A stretch of 64,000 nt of DNA, taken from positions 8,129,486 to 8,193,485 of the forward strand of contig NZ_CP022161.1 in assembly GCF_002214185.1 (NCBI RefSeq), read 5' to 3'. Within the stretch, counting starts at the first letter, position 1; the number at the start of each line of letters is the position of its first letter. The notes beneath the pieces were generated by a model. It searched no databases and was not told the origin of the DNA. It saw only the letters and a list, made by a program, of their open reading frames with translations. Shown one piece after another: positions 1 to 8,705 of the stretch. Source of the stretch: Streptomyces capitiformicae. Its GTDB lineage: Bacteria > Actinomycetota > Actinomycetes > Streptomycetales > Streptomycetaceae. A program made the translations under genes and the position numbers.

Positions 1-2
1 TG

Positions 3-914
3 ATCGTCTTCATCGCCCAGACCCTGACCAATCCGGGCGTGGCGGGCGTCGCCAAGGGCACCCAGGAAGCCGCCGACGTCATCGGCTGGCGCGTCCGCAC
101 CGTCGACGGCCAGGGCACGCCCGCCGGAATCAAGGCCGCCTTCGACGAGGCCCTCGCCCTCAGACCCGACGGCATCGTCATCGGTGGCTTCGATCCCGCC
201 TCCACCCCCCGGCAGGTCGAGCGTGCGAATGCCGCCGGCATCCCGCTGATCGGCTGGCACGCCGTGGCCGCCCCCGGCCCCAGCGAGAAGCCGGATCTGT
301 TCAGCAACATCACCACAAGGGTCGAGGACGTGGCGAGGATCAGCGCCGACTGGATCATCGCGCGGTCCAACGGCCGTGCGGGCGTCGTCCTGTTCACCGA
401 CGCCTCGATCCCCTTCGCCAAGCGCAAGTCCGAGCTGATCAAGAAGGAACTCGCCACCTGCTCCGACGTCGAGCTGCTGAGCTACGAGGACATCCCCATC
501 CCGGAGGCGGGCAGCCGCACCGTCGAGAGGGTCTCCTCCCTGTCGTCCCGCTTCGGCGACAGGTGGACCCACTCCGCCGCCATCAACGACCTGTACTTCG
601 ACCACGCGGACTCCGCGCTGCGCGCCGCCGGCAGGCAGGGTGCGGGCGCTCCGTTCAACATCGGCGCCGGTGACGGCGACCCGTCGGCCTTCCAACGCAT
701 CAACAGCAAGGAATTCCAGGCCGCCACCGTGCCCGAGCCGCTGTCCGAACAGGGCTGGCAGATCATCGACGAGTTCAACCGCGCCTTCGCGGGCAAGCCG
801 GCCAGTGGGTACGTCGCCCCCGTCCACATCACCACCGCGGCCAACAGCGGCGGCGCACTGTCCTGGGACTCCGAGGGCTACCGCGAGGCTTACCGCGGGA
901 TCTGGGACAAGTGA
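3..914 (+). CDS. Sugar-type periplasmic substrate-binding protein, C-terminal part (partial)
   Basis: The frame is open from the window edge, so the N-terminus and any signal peptide lie upstream. The visible ~303 residues look like a type 1 periplasmic binding fold of the RbsB class. There is an alternating strand/helix pattern, a segment GIVIGGFDPAS, a hinge-like GAGDGDPSAFQRI stretch and a late QGWQIIDEFNRA helix. Such proteins bind a small ligand, usually a sugar, outside the membrane for an ABC importer. No transporter genes follow; the next thing downstream is a terminator hairpin. The ligand cannot be read from the sequence. Confidence 0.75.
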   Translation: MVFIAQTLTNPGVAGVAKGTQEAADVIGWRVRTVDGQGTPAGIKAAFDEALALRPDGIVIGGFDPASTPRQVERANAAGIPLIGWHAVAAPGPSEKPDLFSNITTRVEDVARISADWIIARSNGRAGVVLFTDASIPFAKRKSELIKKELATCSDVELLSYEDIPIPEAGSRTVERVSSLSSRFGDRWTHSAAINDLYFDHADSALRAAGRQGAGAPFNIGAGDGDPSAFQRINSKEFQAATVPEPLSEQGWQIIDEFNRAFAGKPASGYVAPVHITTAANSGGALSWDSEGYREAYRGIWDK

Positions 915-924
915 GGAACGCGTA

Positions 925-977
925 CACGTGCGCCTCCGCCCCATGAGGCGGATGCCCATAAGGCGGAGGCGCACGTG
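925..977. terminator. Strong 16-bp-stem hairpin, probably bidirectional terminator
   Basis: CACGTGCGCCTCCGCC (925-940) pairs perfectly with 962-977 around a 21-nt loop. It lies between the end of the binding-protein gene (+) and the end of the phytase remnant (-), so it could serve both. Confidence 0.75.
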
Positions 978-1006
978 GTGATCACGTGGTGATCAAGTGG
1001 TGATCA
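975..1006. repeat. Three 11-bp-period copies of GTGGTGATCA
   Basis: GTGGTGATCA occurs at 975-984, 986-995 and 997-1006, one base apart. The array starts in the arm of the terminator hairpin and ends just before the dead phytase gene's stop codon. It may be slippage expansion. Confidence 0.7.
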
Positions 1007-1016
1007 CTGGGTGGCC

Positions 1017-1740
1017 TCAGCCATCCCCGTCCAGCGTGTCGGTGAGCTTGCCCAGATCGACGAACTTGAAGTTGGTGTTGTCCCGGGTCTCCCCGTCCGC
1101 GTCCGTCTCGTCCGGGGTGTTGTGCCCGTCCTGCACCACCAGCAGGCCGTTCGGGTAGCGGGAGCCCAGGGGGCGTTCAGCACGGCGGCGCCGTCGTACT
1201 CCTCGGAGCCGTCGACGGTGCCGGCGGCGATACGGAAGCCGCTCTCGTACTCGTTGTTGTCGGACACCTCGCGGTCGTACGCGGCGAAGGTGTTGTCGCC
1301 CTGACTGGAGGCGAGCAGGTATCCGTCGCCATCGCCATCGCCCTCGTCGAGGATGGTCAGGCCCTCCACGTCGGCGGACAGGTGCGTGCCGCCGTAGCCG
1401 GGGTCCGCGCCCGCGACGCACTCCTCGGTCGCCTCGTCGAACGTCGCGGGGACGCCGTACTCGCGCACCTTGTCGATCAGCTTCGGCTTGGCGCCGAGGT
1501 CGGCGGGCATCCGTCAGATGCCGACGTCCTCCTGGCCGGCGTAGAGCACCTTGTTGACGGGGTCGACGACCATGCCCTCGACCTGCGGGAGGTCACCGGG
1601 GTCGGCGCAGGGGGTCCAGGACGTGCCGTTGGGGAGGTGAGGGAGGACGGCAGCTCGAGGGTGCGCACCTGCTGGTAGGTGACCGCGCCGGTGGCGGTCG
1701 CCTTCGGCGTGGCTTCGGCGGGCCAAGGCCTACCTCGCCG
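1017..1740 (-). pseudogene. Beta-propeller 3-phytase remnant with a nonsense codon and frameshifts
   Basis: Read on the minus strand, the pieces match the C-terminal third of secreted beta-propeller phytases, which release phosphate from phytate. Recognisable blocks are QVEGMVVDPVNKVLYAGQED, ADVEGLTIL, YLLASSQGDNTF and NGLLVVQDGHN. They occupy different frames. One shift lies near 1635 and another near 1165, before the NGLLVVQDGHN block. A TGA at 1514-1516 sits where the family normally has the Trp of GIWRMPADL. The N-terminal two thirds are absent. Three independent lesions make this a dead gene rather than a sequencing slip. Confidence 0.85.
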
Positions 1741-1852
1741 ACCGGGCTCCACGACCCCGGCCTGACCCTCCTCCCGCCAGACACGACCTGGGCTTCTCAC
1801 TGCGATATCTGCATGAGCTCCAGCGACTCGAGCGCACCCGCGCGCGATGCCG

Positions 1853-2323
1853 TCAGGGGCCGGCGTGTCGCTCCAGCAGGGACCGGACACTGAAGGGCTG
1901 CACCTCGAGCAGGACGATGGTGGTGTTGGACCGGACGACCCCGGGCGCTTCCAGCAACAGGTTCGTGATGCGGTGCAGGTCTGTGGTGTCCCGGGCGACA
2001 ACGCGGGCGAGCAGGTCGCCGTCGCCGGTGGTGACGAGCAACTCGACCACCTCGGGAATGCGCAGGATCGTCTCGCGGGTGGACTGCCCCACGCGCTGGC
2101 TGATCGACATCGTGATGAGTGCCAGCAGTGGATAGCCGAGAGCCTCGGGTGCCACGCGCCGGCTGTGCTCCCTCAGTTGACCGCTTTCTTCCAGTCGCTT
2201 CAGACGCGCCTGCACGGTGTTGCGGGCCAGACCGAGTCGGTCGGCCAGGGCAACGGTCGTGGCCCGGGGGTCCGCGTCGAGCGCCAGGAGGATCCGGGCG
2301 TCGAGGGCGTCGACGTTTCGCAT
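1853..2323 (-). CDS. Lrp/AsnC-family transcriptional regulator
   Basis: A 156-residue protein with an N-terminal winged helix (about residues 5-60, including LADRLGLARNTVQARLKRLE) and a C-terminal ligand-sensing RAM domain (VVELLVTTGDGDLLARVVA). Length and order are normal for Lrp/AsnC, which sense amino acids and wrap DNA as octamers. I chose the ATG at 2323 (MRNVDALDARIL) because family members begin close to this DxxDxxIL segment. An ATG 17 codons upstream would run into the shared promoter region. The gene is divergent from the PLP decarboxylase across ~100 bp of AT-rich repeats, so it probably controls that gene and itself. Confidence 0.9.
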   Translation of the reverse strand: MRNVDALDARILLALDADPRATTVALADRLGLARNTVQARLKRLEESGQLREHSRRVAPEALGYPLLALITMSISQRVGQSTRETILRIPEVVELLVTTGDGDLLARVVARDTTDLHRITNLLLEAPGVVRSNTTIVLLEVQPFSVRSLLERHAGP

Positions 2324-2350
2324 GGTGCCCAGTATGGCACAGCGCGGGCG

Positions 2351-2399
2351 TGCCACATTGAGCATTCTGCTCATAATTCATGCCACATATTGCGCATTC
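2351..2399. promoter_or_regulatory. Probable Lrp operator region: direct repeats plus a dyad
   Basis: Two imperfect direct repeats, TGCCACATTGAGCATTC (2351-2367) and TGCCACATATTGCGCATTC (2381-2399), lie 30 bp apart. The first contains a perfect dyad TGAGCA-TTC-TGCTCA (2359-2373). The segment is AT-rich in a GC-rich genome and sits between the divergent Lrp and decarboxylase genes. Spaced repeats fit a multimeric Lrp protein. The binding assignment is inferred. Confidence 0.55.
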
Positions 2400-2418
2400 C
2401 GATGCACCTTTCTAGGTT
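2390..2418 (+). promoter_or_regulatory. Sigma-70-type promoter of the decarboxylase; transcript probably leaderless
   Basis: A -35 box TTGCGC (2390-2395) and a -10 box TAGGTT (2413-2418) are separated by exactly 17 bp. The decarboxylase ATG begins at 2425, about where transcription should start. No Shine-Dalgarno sequence precedes it. The -35 box lies inside the second repeat of the putative Lrp operator. Confidence 0.55.
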
Positions 2419-2424
2419 CTCGCC

Positions 2425-3819
2425 ATGCAAAAAGCGCAATGCGACAACACGTCAGCGAACAGAGCTCCCCACGTCGACAGCCGGGTATGGGGTGACGAGG
2501 ACGAGATCGTGGCGGCCGCCCTCGACTACGCGCGGCGGCGCATCACGCGGGCTCCGGATCCGGTGGCCGGCGCCCGCCCCGCCGCCGACCTCGCCCTCGC
2601 GGCCGGTACGGCCATCACCCCCTGGGGAATCGGCGGCTCCGCGGCCCTCAAACTCTTCGACCGAGTCCTGGCACCTGCCACCCGCGCCCAGAACGGCTCG
2701 ACGAACCTCGCGTACATCCCCGCGGCCCCCACCCGTGCCGCACTCGCCTTCGACGCGGTCACCGGCGCGGCGAACATCTTCGCGGGCACCTGGGAGGCGG
2801 GAGCCGGCGCCATCCACGCCGAGAACGAGGCGCTGGCCTGGCTCACCCAGTTGCTCGGATGGCCCAGCACCGCAGCGGGATGCTTCGTCAGCGGCGGCAC
2901 CATGGGCAACCTCTCGGCTCTCATCACCGCCCGCGCCGCTGCCGCCGCATCCCGCACCCGGCCGGCGGACGGCTGGAGAATCGTGTGTGCCGACAGCGCC
3001 CACTCCTCGATCAGGTCCGCGGCACAAGCGATGGACATCGAAGTCGTCACCGCACCCGTGGACCAGCGGGGACACCTCACCGGGGCGGCCGTGAACGCGG
3101 TCCTGGACTCCACGACCGGCGTGTTCGCCGTGGTGGCGACCGCCGGGACCACCAATGCCGGTCTCATCGACGACCTCGATGACATCGCCGAGGCGTGCGA
3201 ACGCCACCAGGTGTGGCTGCACGTCGACGGTGCCTACGGCGGAGCGGGCCTGGCGGCACCCAGTGTGCGGCACCTCTACTCCGGCATCGAACGCGCCGAC
3301 AGCTTCATCGTCGATCCGCACAAATGGCTCTTCGCCCCCTACGACTGCTGCGCACTGCTCTACCGGGACCCCGCAGCGGCACGCGCCGCCCACAGTCAGT
3401 CGGCGCACTATCTCGACGCCATCGACCGCGACGTCCACAATCCGTCGGACCTGGCCCTCCACCTCAGCCGCCGCGCCCGCGGTCTGCCGCTCTGGTTCAG
3501 CCTGGCCGTCCACGGAACCGAGCGGTACTCGCGTGCCGTGGAACAGACACTGACCACCAGCCGACTGGTCGCCGACGCCATACGCGCCAGTGACCATCTA
3601 CGCCTGACGATCGAGCCCGAGCTGTCCGTCGTCCTCTTCGAACGCCCTGGTTGGGGCCCGCAGGAATACGCGTCATGGTCCGCCCGTGCCGCCGAAACGG
3701 GCGCCATGCTGTGCGTGCCGACCCAGTGGAACGGCGCAACGGTGCTGCGCCTGGCCTTCGTCAACCCGGACACCCGTGCCGGCGACATCATCGACACTCT
3801 CCGCACACTCCGCCAGTGA
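2425..3819 (+). CDS. Group II PLP-dependent amino acid decarboxylase
   Basis: A 464-residue enzyme of the aromatic-amino-acid / glutamate / DABA decarboxylase family, expected to remove CO2 from an L-amino acid in the cytoplasm. The PLP lysine is K300 in VDPHKW. The PLP-ring aspartate is in WLHVDGAYGG, the stacking histidine is in DSAHSS, and SGGTMGNLSAL is a phosphate-binding loop. Length is normal for the family. The substrate is not evident. It is divergent from an Lrp/AsnC gene with an operator-like region between them, and convergent with a kinase-aminotransferase fusion that could process the resulting amine. No ribosome site is visible, and promoter spacing suggests a leaderless mRNA. 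Confidence 0.88.
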   Translation: MQKAQCDNTSANRAPHVDSRVWGDEDEIVAAALDYARRRITRAPDPVAGARPAADLALAAGTAITPWGIGGSAALKLFDRVLAPATRAQNGSTNLAYIPAAPTRAALAFDAVTGAANIFAGTWEAGAGAIHAENEALAWLTQLLGWPSTAAGCFVSGGTMGNLSALITARAAAAASRTRPADGWRIVCADSAHSSIRSAAQAMDIEVVTAPVDQRGHLTGAAVNAVLDSTTGVFAVVATAGTTNAGLIDDLDDIAEACERHQVWLHVDGAYGGAGLAAPSVRHLYSGIERADSFIVDPHKWLFAPYDCCALLYRDPAAARAAHSQSAHYLDAIDRDVHNPSDLALHLSRRARGLPLWFSLAVHGTERYSRAVEQTLTTSRLVADAIRASDHLRLTIEPELSVVLFERPGWGPQEYASWSARAAETGAMLCVPTQWNGATVLRLAFVNPDTRAGDIIDTLRTLRQ

Positions 3820-3889
3820 GTGGCCGGGTCCCCTGTATGCGATTCCGGTCATCGGCGGGCCGGGACCCGGGCCTTTCGGATGTGCCGCG

Positions 3890-6859
3890 TCAGCGGGAGT
3901 GGCCGAGTTGGGTGAGGGCCAGGTCGAGCATGTCGGCGAAGAAGTCGGCCGCGGTGGTGTCGATGCACAGCGGTGGCTTGATCTTGAGGATGTTGAGGTG
4001 GTCCCCGGTGGGCTGGACGACCACGCCGAGGTCGAGCATGCGGTCGCAGAGTTCGGCGGTCTCTTCTGTGGCGGGTTCCAGGTCGGCGCGGTCCCGCACG
4101 AGTTCGAGGCCGAGATAGAGGCCCGAGCCGTGGACGGCGCCGATGATGCCGTAGCGGTCGGCCAGTGCCTCGAGCCGGCTTTTCAGATGGCCGCCGACGC
4201 GCGCCGCGTTGCCCTGGAGGTCTTCGTCGCGCAGGGTGTCCAGGACGGTGAGGCCCACGATGCTGGAGACGGGGCTGCCGCCGGTGGAGGAGAAGAAGTG
4301 GCCCTGGTCGCGGTACCGGTCCGCGACCGCCTTGGACGTGATGACGGCGCCGAGGGGGTGTCCGTTGCCCATGGCCTTGGCGACACAGACGATGTCGGGG
4401 ACGACCTGCTGCTGCTCGAAGCCCCAGAACCAGTGTCCCAGGCGGCCGTATCCGACCTGGACCTCGTCGGCGACGGCCAGGCCGCCGTGACGCCGTACCG
4501 CCGCGTACACCTGGGCGAGATAGCCGTCGGGAAGGGCGACTCCTCCGGCGTTGCCGTAGAAGGTTTCGCCGATGAACGCTCCCGCCGGGCGGCCCGCAGC
4601 GGCCAGTTCGTCGATCACCGCGGCGGCCTCGGGTGCGTAGCGCACGGCATCCGACCCGCGGTGGCAGCCGCGGTAGGAGTTGGGCGAGTCCACGGTGTGC
4701 ACCCAGCTCGGGCGGGTGGCCAGGGCGTTCGGGTTGTCCTGGAGGGAGGTGGAGACCGCGTCGGAGGCGTACGTCCAGCCGTGGTACGCCTCGCGCAGCG
4801 CGACGACGTCGGGCCGGCCGGAGGCCCCGATGGCCAGGCGAAGGCCCAGATCCACCGCTTCCGAACCGGAGTTGACGAGGAACACCGTGTCCAGCGGGTC
4901 GGGGAGGAGGGCGACGAGGCGCTCGGTGAACTCCACCACGGAGGCGTAGTGGAAGCGCGAGTTGGTGTTGAGCCGCCGCAACTGCCGGGAGACCGCCCGC
5001 TCGACGCGGGGGTGGGCGTGACCGAGTGGGGTGACGTTGTTGACGATGTCTAGGTACGACCGTCCGTCGGTGGACAGCAGATGGTGGCGCCAACCACGTT
5101 CGATACGCGGAGGGTTGGCGTAGTAGTGCTCCTGCACGGTGGCGAACGCGGCGGCACGCCGGTCGAGCAGGTCCCTCTCGCGTGTACGGCCGGAGTCGGC
5201 CGCCAGGCCGAGGAGCGGGGCGGGGTCGGCGGTGAGCGCGAGCCAGCCGGCGGCGTACTCGGGACGGACCAGGCGCGGGACAGCGGGGCCGTCGGCGTCG
5301 CGCAGCGCGACGTGGACCGAGGCACCGGAGCCGAGGTGGGCGATGTCCTCGCCCGCCTGCACCGTCGCACCGGTGGTGACCAGGGGCTGGACCGCGCGGG
5401 GGAAGGACAGCGACAGCGTCTGCGCGCCGTAGGTGAGTTCCACGTGGCCCGGCGCCGCGGCGAGGACCTTCCCCGCGGCGGGCACCTGCACCACGGCGTC
5501 CCGGCCGAGCCAGAGGTCGGTTCCGGTGGGCACCGTGGCGGTGGACACCGCCGACAGCGCCGGTGTCCGAGTGAGTCGCGCATGGGCGTACCGGGTGGCG
5601 ACGGCGGCCGCTCCGTCCGTGAGCGCGGAGGTCACCAGCCGGGCCTCGGTGCCGGCGTCCGTCCAGGCCCCGTGGTCCATGGCATCGGCGTCGGTGGACA
5701 GGTCGAGGAGGGTGATGTCGTCGGCGACTAGGTCCCGCAGGAGAGGGCGCACCGGCGCATCGGCCTGCGCGGTCCGGGCAGGCACCTCGGCCATGCCGGT
5801 CGCGTCCCTGATGAGGCGGATCATCACCGGCAGGGGCAGCCAGGTGGCCTGTTCGAATATGCGCCATTCGCGGTCGAGCGCGGCCTTGGCGTAGACGTTG
5901 TCCTCGTCGACGGCGGCCTGATGCCGCCCGCTGGCCACCAGGGCGGCGGCGCGCAGGACCACGATCGGCCACACCGCCTCGGCTTCCTCGGGGGAGAGCG
6001 GCCGAACGGCGTGGAAGGCGCGGACGGCCGGCAGCACATGGTGAGGCTCGATACCGTCGTGGTGGAGCATCGAGGACAGTGACACGGCGAGTTCGCCGAC
6101 CGCCCAGCTGGTGGTCACGTCACCGAAGTCGATGACCCCGTCCGGCATGGGCGGACGGCTGTCGGGACAGCGGATCAGATTGTCGTCGGTGAGATCCAGG
6201 TGCACGGCCTGCGACGGCAACGCGGCGGCGAGCTTCTGGACTTGTGCCCAGGCCTCGGCGGTCGCGGTGCGGACGGCGGTGCGCCGGTCGGGTTCGTCGA
6301 TGTGCCCGGCGAGCCTGGCGACGACGCGATCCGCGTGCCGCGGGTCCCACTGGAGCACGCGGTCGAGGCCCGGGTGCCGGAAGTCGCGCAGGGCGGTGCT
6401 GACCTTTCCGGCGAGCGTGCCCATGCCCGCCACGGTGCCGGGCGACAGGTGCCGTGGTCCCGAGAGCGTGCCGCCGGGCAGGTGGCGCAGCAGGCGCGCG
6501 ACGGCCGGACCGTTCTCGGTGTCCACCGTCGTGCGCCGCGGGGAGCCGTCAGGGCGGCGCAGGACCGTGGCGATGCGCAGTTCCGGGCGGGCCGAGGCGA
6601 TCAGGTCGGCTGCCGCGTCCTGGGCTTCGATCTCCACCGTGCCGAAGGCGGGGTTGGCGATCTTCAGAATCGCCGCGGGCGTCCCGTCGTCGGCGTGCAG
6701 CAGGAAGTTGGCGTCCTGCTGGCTGCCCAGCGCCTGCGCGCGAGCGGTGATGCCGAGGTGTTCGGCAGCGATGAGTTCGGCCTCGGCCGGCGCCATGCGG
6801 GGTGTGGGAAGGGCGTCCTTGGTGAAGAAGTCGATCGTGCGGTACTCGTCGGGCAGCAT
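3890..6859 (-). CDS. Fused APH-type kinase / degenerate M23 domain / class III aminotransferase
   Basis: A 989-residue protein of three parts. Residues ~20-350 form an aminoglycoside-phosphotransferase-like kinase with catalytic H220xDxxxxN and D244FGD. Residues ~450-530 resemble an M23 peptidase fold (GATVQAGEDIAHLGSG) but show no HxH or H..D zinc ligands, so this part is probably structural. Residues ~550-989 are a class III PLP aminotransferase with ADEVQVGYGR and the Schiff-base lysine K828 in AKAMGNG. In animals, separate enzymes of these types, hydroxylysine kinase and the phospho-lyases PHYKPL and ETNPPL, phosphorylate a hydroxy-amine and then eliminate phosphate and ammonia. A fused two-step kinase/phospho-lyase is therefore a reasonable inference, although the gene could also be named an aminotransferase. 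It lies 51 bp after an Lrp gene and is probably co-transcribed with it. Confidence 0.85.
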   Translation of the reverse strand: MLPDEYRTIDFFTKDALPTPRMAPAEAELIAAEHLGITARAQALGSQQDANFLLHADDGTPAAILKIANPAFGTVEIEAQDAAADLIASARPELRIATVLRRPDGSPRRTTVDTENGPAVARLLRHLPGGTLSGPRHLSPGTVAGMGTLAGKVSTALRDFRHPGLDRVLQWDPRHADRVVARLAGHIDEPDRRTAVRTATAEAWAQVQKLAAALPSQAVHLDLTDDNLIRCPDSRPPMPDGVIDFGDVTTSWAVGELAVSLSSMLHHDGIEPHHVLPAVRAFHAVRPLSPEEAEAVWPIVVLRAAALVASGRHQAAVDEDNVYAKAALDREWRIFEQATWLPLPVMIRLIRDATGMAEVPARTAQADAPVRPLLRDLVADDITLLDLSTDADAMDHGAWTDAGTEARLVTSALTDGAAAVATRYAHARLTRTPALSAVSTATVPTGTDLWLGRDAVVQVPAAGKVLAAAPGHVELTYGAQTLSLSFPRAVQPLVTTGATVQAGEDIAHLGSGASVHVALRDADGPAVPRLVRPEYAAGWLALTADPAPLLGLAADSGRTRERDLLDRRAAAFATVQEHYYANPPRIERGWRHHLLSTDGRSYLDIVNNVTPLGHAHPRVERAVSRQLRRLNTNSRFHYASVVEFTERLVALLPDPLDTVFLVNSGSEAVDLGLRLAIGASGRPDVVALREAYHGWTYASDAVSTSLQDNPNALATRPSWVHTVDSPNSYRGCHRGSDAVRYAPEAAAVIDELAAAGRPAGAFIGETFYGNAGGVALPDGYLAQVYAAVRRHGGLAVADEVQVGYGRLGHWFWGFEQQQVVPDIVCVAKAMGNGHPLGAVITSKAVADRYRDQGHFFSSTGGSPVSSIVGLTVLDTLRDEDLQGNAARVGGHLKSRLEALADRYGIIGAVHGSGLYLGLELVRDRADLEPATEETAELCDRMLDLGVVVQPTGDHLNILKIKPPLCIDTTAADFFADMLDLALTQLGHSR

Positions 6860-6910
6860 GCGGGGTCCCTCGGCTCGTGCGGGCGATCAGGGCTCGAACG
6901 CTCGGATGTC

Positions 6911-7351
6911 TCAGTCGACGTGCCACAGGAAGCGGTGCGTGTGAATCGCGAAGTAGGGGAAGTTCTCCACGGATGCGACACCCTCGACGGGCCGCACGAC
7001 GTCGTTGATGAAGTCCAGAAGATCCCGGGGCTGAGGGCACACCACCTCCGCGAACAGGTCGAAGCCGCCGGCCGTCAGGACCGTGTACACGACTTCGTCG
7101 TGCCGGGACAGTTCATCGGCGACCGCCCGGGAATCGCCGTCGATGCGCAGGCCCAGGAGTGCCATCGTCTGCTGGCCCATCGTCATCGGGTCGGTCACTC
7201 CGACGACCTGGACCGCCTTGGTGTCGATCAGCCGCTGCAGCCGGAGCCTCGCGGCCGAGGGTGACAACCCCACCTTCGGCCCCAGATCGGCGTAAGGGAT
7301 CCGGCCGTCGACCTGCAACTCCCGCAGGATGGCCCGGTCGATGTCGTCCAT
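6911..7351 (-). CDS. Lrp/AsnC-family transcriptional regulator
   Basis: A 146-residue protein with an N-terminal winged helix (DLGPKVGLSPSAARLRLQRL) and a C-terminal RAM domain (VVYTVLTAGGFDLFAEVVC). It begins MDDIDRAILREL, the usual start for this family. It is the first gene of a two-gene unit with the kinase-aminotransferase fusion and most likely regulates it. It is a different lineage from the Lrp gene at 1.9 kb; the two share little outside family motifs. An inverted repeat about 40 bp upstream is a candidate autoregulatory site. Confidence 0.9.
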   Translation of the reverse strand: MDDIDRAILRELQVDGRIPYADLGPKVGLSPSAARLRLQRLIDTKAVQVVGVTDPMTMGQQTMALLGLRIDGDSRAVADELSRHDEVVYTVLTAGGFDLFAEVVCPQPRDLLDFINDVVRPVEGVASVENFPYFAIHTHRFLWHVD

Positions 7352-7389
7352 GCAGCACCTCTCTCTCCTGCGTGAACGGCAGGCGTTGA

Positions 7390-7402
7390 GCTTGCTTCAA
7401 GC
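7390..7402. promoter_or_regulatory. Inverted repeat upstream of the second Lrp gene
   Basis: GCTTG-CTT-CAAGC is a perfect dyad about 40 bp upstream of the Lrp start codon, and a half-site-like TTCAAGC recurs at 7427-7433. It is a candidate operator on position and symmetry alone. Confidence 0.4.
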
Positions 7403-7605
7403 ACGATGCCCCATCCGCGTGCTCGATTCAAGCGTGAGGACGATGGAATCGAGCGAATCGGGTGAGCGGGTTCCCGTGCGGGAGCTGTCCGAGGGGCTGG
7501 TCCTGGACAAGCGGAACAGCCGACTCGTCTTCGACGGGGACACCGCAGGTGCGCACCACGCGCTACAGGGTCAACCGCAGTACTGCGTACGACCTGGACC
7601 TGGAC

Positions 7606-8208
7606 TCAGGAGTCCGCGAGGAGGCTGTCGTCAAGAAACTCCCGTACGTGGCGCATGACCTGTGCCCGGTCCGTGCCCCGCAGCCCGATCGCCACATGGA
7701 TGGAGAACCCGTCGAGCAACGCCCGCAGCCGGGCGGCGAAACGGTCCGGGTCGACCGGCCGGAACTCGCCCCTCGACACCCCCTCCGCCAGCAGTGCCAC
7801 CAGGTCGCGGTGCCAGGCGCCCTCGATCGCGGCCTGGCGGTCGCGGGCCGTGTCGTCGGCGTTCTGCGAGCGGTTCCAGACCTCCAGCCACAGCGTCCAG
7901 TGCGGGTCCCGGTGGCCGTCGGGCACGTAGAGGTCGACGTACGCGTCAAGCCGCTCACGGGCGGACGTGGTGCGGGTCAGCAGCCGGCCGCGCTCGGCGC
8001 CGAGCCGGCCCTCGCTCCACTCCAGGGCCTGGAGCAGCAGTTCGTCCTTGGAGTGGAAGTAGTAGAGGAGATGGCCGCTGCTCATCCCGACCTCACGGCC
8101 GAGCGCCGCCATGGTGAGCTTCTCCAGACCGCGCTCGGCGATCATCCGCATGGCGGCGGCGAGGACGTCCTCGCGGGGCGGGGCGGGGGTGCGGCGGCGG
8201 GTGTTCAC
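7606..8208 (-). CDS. TetR-family transcriptional regulator
   Basis: A 200-residue protein. The N-terminal TetR helix-turn-helix spans about residues 13-58 (MAALGREVGMSSGHLLYYF). The C-terminal ligand domain is variable. I chose the GTG at 8208 because it overlaps the preceding stop as GTGA and puts the DNA-binding domain at the N-terminus. It is the last gene of the urease/agmatine deiminase operon, so it probably represses its own operon, perhaps through the perfect dyad at 12215-12231. A polyamine or agmatine ligand is possible but not shown. Confidence 0.88.
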   Translation of the reverse strand: MNTRRRTPAPPREDVLAAAMRMIAERGLEKLTMAALGREVGMSSGHLLYYFHSKDELLLQALEWSEGRLGAERGRLLTRTTSARERLDAYVDLYVPDGHRDPHWTLWLEVWNRSQNADDTARDRQAAIEGAWHRDLVALLAEGVSRGEFRPVDPDRFAARLRALLDGFSIHVAIGLRGTDRAQVMRHVREFLDDSLLADS

Positions 8209-8696
8209 TCGGCGTCCTCCACCCGCACGGCGCCGGGGACGAGCCGGGTCTCGTAGCCGCTCGTGCAGTCGGCGGCGACGATCGCGACCTCGGCCCCGCA
8301 CGCGCAGACGTGGTTGACCCCGGCCTGGCCGTCCGGCCCGCAGCAGCCGATGAGGCGGTGCAGGTCGGGATGCGGGGCGAGGTCCACGACGTCGTCCGGG
8401 TGCAGGACGTAGGTGCCGCGCGGCCCGGCGGAGACCAGGAAGCCCCGCTCGTCGGACTTCCACATGCCGCCGGCCACGATCCCGTCGTACTCCTCGTCGG
8501 GACCGACCGGCTCGAACGGCGCCCCGAACGGCAGCGGGTCGACGACGTACGTCCCGCGCGGAACGCTCGGCGGGCCGTGCCGTCGGCCGTCCGGGCCAGG
8601 AAGGCCGTCCCACCCGGGGTACTCGGGCATCTCGTCGAGCTGCCGGACCGGCTCGGTCAGCCGTGTGCCGCAGGTGGCGCAGAGCAGTACGTTCAC
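8205..8696 (-). CDS. Hypothetical Cys-rich protein in the urease/agmatine deiminase operon
   Basis: A 163-residue soluble protein with no family I recognise. It starts with CATCG, and a second Cys cluster (CCGPDG, CACG, then a lone C) lies near residues 118-146. The pattern resembles a metal-binding ribbon. Two internal RGTYV segments suggest a small repeat. It sits between agmatine deiminase (9-bp gap) and TetR (4-bp overlap), so it is translationally coupled in the operon. A role in metal handling would be a guess. Confidence 0.7.
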   Translation of the reverse strand: MNVLLCATCGTRLTEPVRQLDEMPEYPGWDGLPGPDGRRHGPPSVPRGTYVVDPLPFGAPFEPVGPDEEYDGIVAGGMWKSDERGFLVSAGPRGTYVLHPDDVVDLAPHPDLHRLIGCCGPDGQAGVNHVCACGAEVAIVAADCTSGYETRLVPGAVRVEDAE

Positions 8697-8705
8697 CGGT
8701 ACGTT

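Noticed and set aside
7443..7658. Small + frame (MESSESGERVPVREL...) upstream of TetR's stop
   Set aside because: Possible weak ribosome site, but it overlaps the TetR 3' end, loses coding bias half way and matches nothing known.
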